This document shows positions 6,768 through 9,207 of a stretch of 9,207 nt of DNA, in pieces (the stretch's first letter is position 1; the number at the start of each line of letters is the position of its first letter). A model generated the notes under the pieces. It did not search any database. It was given only the letters and a program-made list of their open reading frames with translations, and was not told the DNA's origin. The position numbers were made by a program, and so were the translations under genes. The DNA is taken from the NCBI GenBank assembly GCA_023261525.1, contig JAHFOU010000027.1, positions 4,385 through 13,591 on the forward strand, read 5' to 3'. This stretch comes from Planctomycetota bacterium (GTDB taxonomy: Bacteria > Planctomycetota > SBBH01 > JAHFOU01).

Positions 6768-6794
6768 TCCCGGCAGTGTACTCCCGGCGTGCGC

Positions 6795-9207
6795 CTAGTT
6801 GGCCCAGGAGAGGACCCGGGGTCCCCCCTCGCCCTGCCAAACGAAGGTGATGTCGTCGAAGACGGGGGTCTCGAGAAGAGGCTGGCCCAGGGGATCCGTC
6901 AGCCCCGTCCCGGGATCGACCGGTTCTGTCCTGAAGCGGACCCGGTAGCGGAAGGGCTTGGCCACGTGGACGATGCCCCCGCCCTGGGCCAGGGGCTGGA
7001 GGACCGTGACGCCGTCGGCGGCCAGGAGATCCAGGTCCAGCCAGGCCCGGCTGCGCCCGGCCGGGTCGTCCGCCAGGACGGGGTCGACCAGCCTGGGCTG
7101 TCCCACAACCGTCAGGGTGTCAAACCAGGAGCAGGCTTCCAAGCGGGTCTCCGCCGGCAGGAAGCCCGTCCAGGCCGACCGCAGCAGCCGGAAGCCGGCG
7201 CCTCCCCCGGGGCTCAGGACGGGGGACAGGAACGCCCCGTCCCCTCCCTTGTAATAGCGGCCGTCCCGGTACCTCGACTGGGCCCAGGCATCAGCGGAGG
7301 CCAGCGTCGCGGGGGCATCGTCTCCGAAATCCAGAACCGCGAACTCGTCGATGACCTGGTTGGCGCCGTTGAGCATGTTCCCGACCTCGGCGGGGCCGCC
7401 CAGGACCAGCTGGACGCCCGGCTGGACCAGATCCTCGCCGAGCGCAACGGCATAGGAAAGAGGGTAGCCTGAGACCTCATCGTCCGAAGCCGTGAAGGGA
7501 TGGACCCCCTGGATGGAAAGGTGGAGGTCCTGGCCCAGGACGGTCTCGTCGGTATCGAAGTGCGCCGTCACGAAGGACCATCTCAACCCCGGCTGGAGGA
7601 AGGTATCGGGGACGATCGGGTGGGAGAAGTTCACACGGTACTGCCGCTCGTACTCATCGTCCCCCGACTGGACGGCCTGGTTCTCGCCGACGATCCCCCA
7701 GGAATCCACCCATTCCTTGCGGCCCACGGCCAGCGACTGGGTGAGCAGCCCCGAGCCCCGCACGACGCTCACGTCGACCTGTGGGCGTTTGCTGGAAAGC
7801 CCGTTCCGGGGGCCCGTTTTCACCCAGTAGCCCAGGGTGCCATGGTTGCTGGGCGCCGGGTCCGCGGAAGTCCAGCTGAGGGGGAAATTGCCGGGGGCCC
7901 GGTAGGCCGGAGCCCGGGAGACCTGGGCATGCGCGCCGTCCGGATACAGGGTGCTCGGCTCCCCGGAGGCCGGCCAGGTGCTCTCCGTGGCATCCAGCTG
8001 GAGCAGGCCATCACAGGGGGTGCTTGCGCTCCCCGGGACTCGGGCCGGGTCGTTGGTCGCGTTCCCCGGGACGGCGTCGGCATCCCAGCCGTCGTCGAAA
8101 TGCTGCAGGAAGAGCAGATGCCCCTCCGGAGGATCCCCCGCGGAAGCTTCCACCGTCGCCAGGGAGACGAACCCGTCGAAGTCCGCGGCCCGGCCGGCCC
8201 GCAGGGCTGGGGGGGCGTGGGGGTACGTGACGACGGCCAGGCCCTGCCCCTCCGAAGCCCCCGCGGGATGCCAGGAGCAGGCCGCCGAGGAGCCCGTCGT
8301 CCTGCGGTCCTGATCCGGCAATGTGGAAGAGGCCAGGGAAAGGCGGCCGTCCATGAAATCCCGCTGGGTCGTCTGCCTCAGCAGGAAGAAGGCCTCCACG
8401 TGGGCCGTGATCTCCCGTTCCGCCAGGAGGCAGCCGTTGGGGTCCAGCACCCGCCCGACGGCGCCGATGCGGAAGGCCCCCGTGGGCTCCAGACATCCCT
8501 CGGTGGACCAGACGTACAGGTCCGACTTGTCGATCCAGCGCCACATCAGCTGGTCGGGCAGCTCCTTCGAGAGCCGGGTGTTGGGATCGAAGTTGGCCTT
8601 GAGGAGGTCGGCCCCGCAGAGGTTGCCCCATCCCAGGGGGGAGTCCAGCCCGAAGAGCAGTCCCGGCACCAGGGCGTCGCAGAAGAGGGAAAACTGCCCC
8701 CAGGTCCGGATGGGCCCGGGCTTGAGCCCGGGAAGAGGCGTCATGAGCGCGGGCTTCCTGCCGGACCGGAAGACAAGGAGGGCGTCGGAGATCCTCTCGA
8801 CCTGGGAGGGCCCGAGGCTGTACTCGTTGAACCCGCTGTCCCAGTCCGGCTCCTGCCAGCTCTGGGCCGTCAGGTCCATGAGGAGGGCCGCCAGCACAGG
8901 CCGGGGTGCGGCGTTGAGGTTCACGGGCGGGCGGCCTCCCTCCTCCAGGGCCAGGGGCACGCGCGCCTTCTTGACCTCGCTCATCTGCCCGGTGAGGGGC
9001 TGGGAGGGATATCCGTTGGGGTGGATGACCTTGGCATCGACCCAGCTCCGGCCCGTCAGGTAGGGCGAAAGGTCCTTCGTGGTGCCCACCACGGCCTGGA
9101 CCTGGGCAACGGAACGGTACCCCCCAGGGGGGCGGTTCCCGATGGCCAGGGTCCCCAGATTCGGCACGCCCACCTCGGGCTGGTCTCCCAGCACGTTCAG
9201 GATGCGC
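6795..9207 (-). CDS. Large GspK/PilX-like minor (pseudo)pilin with C-terminal LamG-type domain (5' end off window)
   Basis: The frame is open from the right edge to the TAG at 6797-6795, giving 803 complete codons. The N-terminus lies outside; a GTG at 9194 is in frame, but sequence continues in frame before it. Numbering from the first complete codon, 29-80 contains a GYRSVAQVQAVVG segment, and 95-108 reads VNLNAAPRPVLAAL, close to the INLNTA-x-x-x-L-x-x-L signature of GspK-type minor pseudopilins. A helical stretch ending in R-S-G-R-K-P (about 133-155) follows, as in GspK. Residues 270-290 include TTQRDF. From about 363 to 652 the pattern fits a LamG/concanavalin-like fold: LLFLQHFDDGW, HGTLGYWVKT, WSFVTAHFD, LHLSIQGV, QVIDEFAVLD and YRDGRYYKGG. 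The C-terminal 140 residues form another beta-rich module ending TPVFDDITFVW. This suggests an exposed adhesive or ligand-binding tip protein of a type IV pilus or type II secretion pseudopilus. The prepilin leader cannot be seen. A 27-bp gap separates it from the hydrolase-like gene. Confidence 0.85.
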   Translation of the reverse strand, partial: RILNVLGDQPEVGVPNLGTLAIGNRPPGGYRSVAQVQAVVGTTKDLSPYLTGRSWVDAKVIHPNGYPSQPLTGQMSEVKKARVPLALEEGGRPPVNLNAAPRPVLAALLMDLTAQSWQEPDWDSGFNEYSLGPSQVERISDALLVFRSGRKPALMTPLPGLKPGPIRTWGQFSLFCDALVPGLLFGLDSPLGWGNLCGADLLKANFDPNTRLSKELPDQLMWRWIDKSDLYVWSTEGCLEPTGAFRIGAVGRVLDPNGCLLAEREITAHVEAFFLLRQTTQRDFMDGRLSLASSTLPDQDRRTTGSSAACSWHPAGASEGQGLAVVTYPHAPPALRAGRAADFDGFVSLATVEASAGDPPEGHLLFLQHFDDGWDADAVPGNATNDPARVPGSASTPCDGLLQLDATESTWPASGEPSTLYPDGAHAQVSRAPAYRAPGNFPLSWTSADPAPSNHGTLGYWVKTGPRNGLSSKRPQVDVSVVRGSGLLTQSLAVGRKEWVDSWGIVGENQAVQSGDDEYERQYRVNFSHPIVPDTFLQPGLRWSFVTAHFDTDETVLGQDLHLSIQGVHPFTASDDEVSGYPLSYAVALGEDLVQPGVQLVLGGPAEVGNMLNGANQVIDEFAVLDFGDDAPATLASADAWAQSRYRDGRYYKGGDGAFLSPVLSPGGGAGFRLLRSAWTGFLPAETRLEACSWFDTLTVVGQPRLVDPVLADDPAGRSRAWLDLDLLAADGVTVLQPLAQGGGIVHVAKPFRYRVRFRTEPVDPGTGLTDPLGQPLLETPVFDDITFVWQGEGGPRVLSWAN

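Noticed and set aside
5862..7472. A 536-codon plus-strand frame opposite the hydrolase-like and LamG genes
   Set aside because: It spans two real minus-strand genes and their 27-bp gap without any recognisable domain; its composition is that of an antisense frame.

Overview
The window is a very GC-rich, gene-dense stretch of bacterial chromosome holding six protein-coding genes, two of them cut by the window edges. I see no RNA genes, insertion sequences, CRISPR arrays or intrinsic terminators. The organism is diderm: there is a lipoprotein, several Sec signal peptides and a protein that looks like a large minor (pseudo)pilin. The high GC, tight ATGA gene overlaps and abundance of exported TPR proteins would suit an Acidobacteriota (Holophagae/Geothrix-like) or a myxobacterium/deltaproteobacterial lineage. 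No marker gene fixes the taxonomy, so this is an inference.

Layout. (1) Positions 1-2241, minus strand: a TPR lipoprotein gene (2241-1438) overlaps by ATGA the start of an exported coiled-coil protein of unknown function (1441 to beyond the left edge). (2) Positions 2242-2294: a 53-bp divergent intergenic region that must hold both promoters. (3) Positions 2295-5824, plus strand: an exported 681-residue TPR protein built from two in-register copies of one ~330-residue unit, again overlapping by ATGA with an exported seven-bladed beta-propeller-like protein carrying Asp-box motifs. (4) Positions 5790-9207, minus strand: a large GspK/PilX-like protein with a C-terminal LamG-type domain (5' end off the right edge), followed after 27 bp by an exported alpha/beta-hydrolase-like protein that appears to lack the usual catalytic elements. 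The plus and minus blocks converge and overlap by 35 bp at their 3' ends.

All five genes whose 5' ends are visible encode an N-terminal export signal, and the sixth looks like a pseudopilin. The window therefore reads as a cell-envelope or surface locus made of protein-interaction scaffolds (TPR, coiled coil, propeller, LamG) next to a pilus or secretion component. A joint function is an inference from proximity. None of the genes has a name I can assign with confidence, so gene symbols are left empty. Many other long open frames exist on both strands, but they are Arg/Pro/Gly/Ser-rich or lack recognisable domains and are by-products of high GC.
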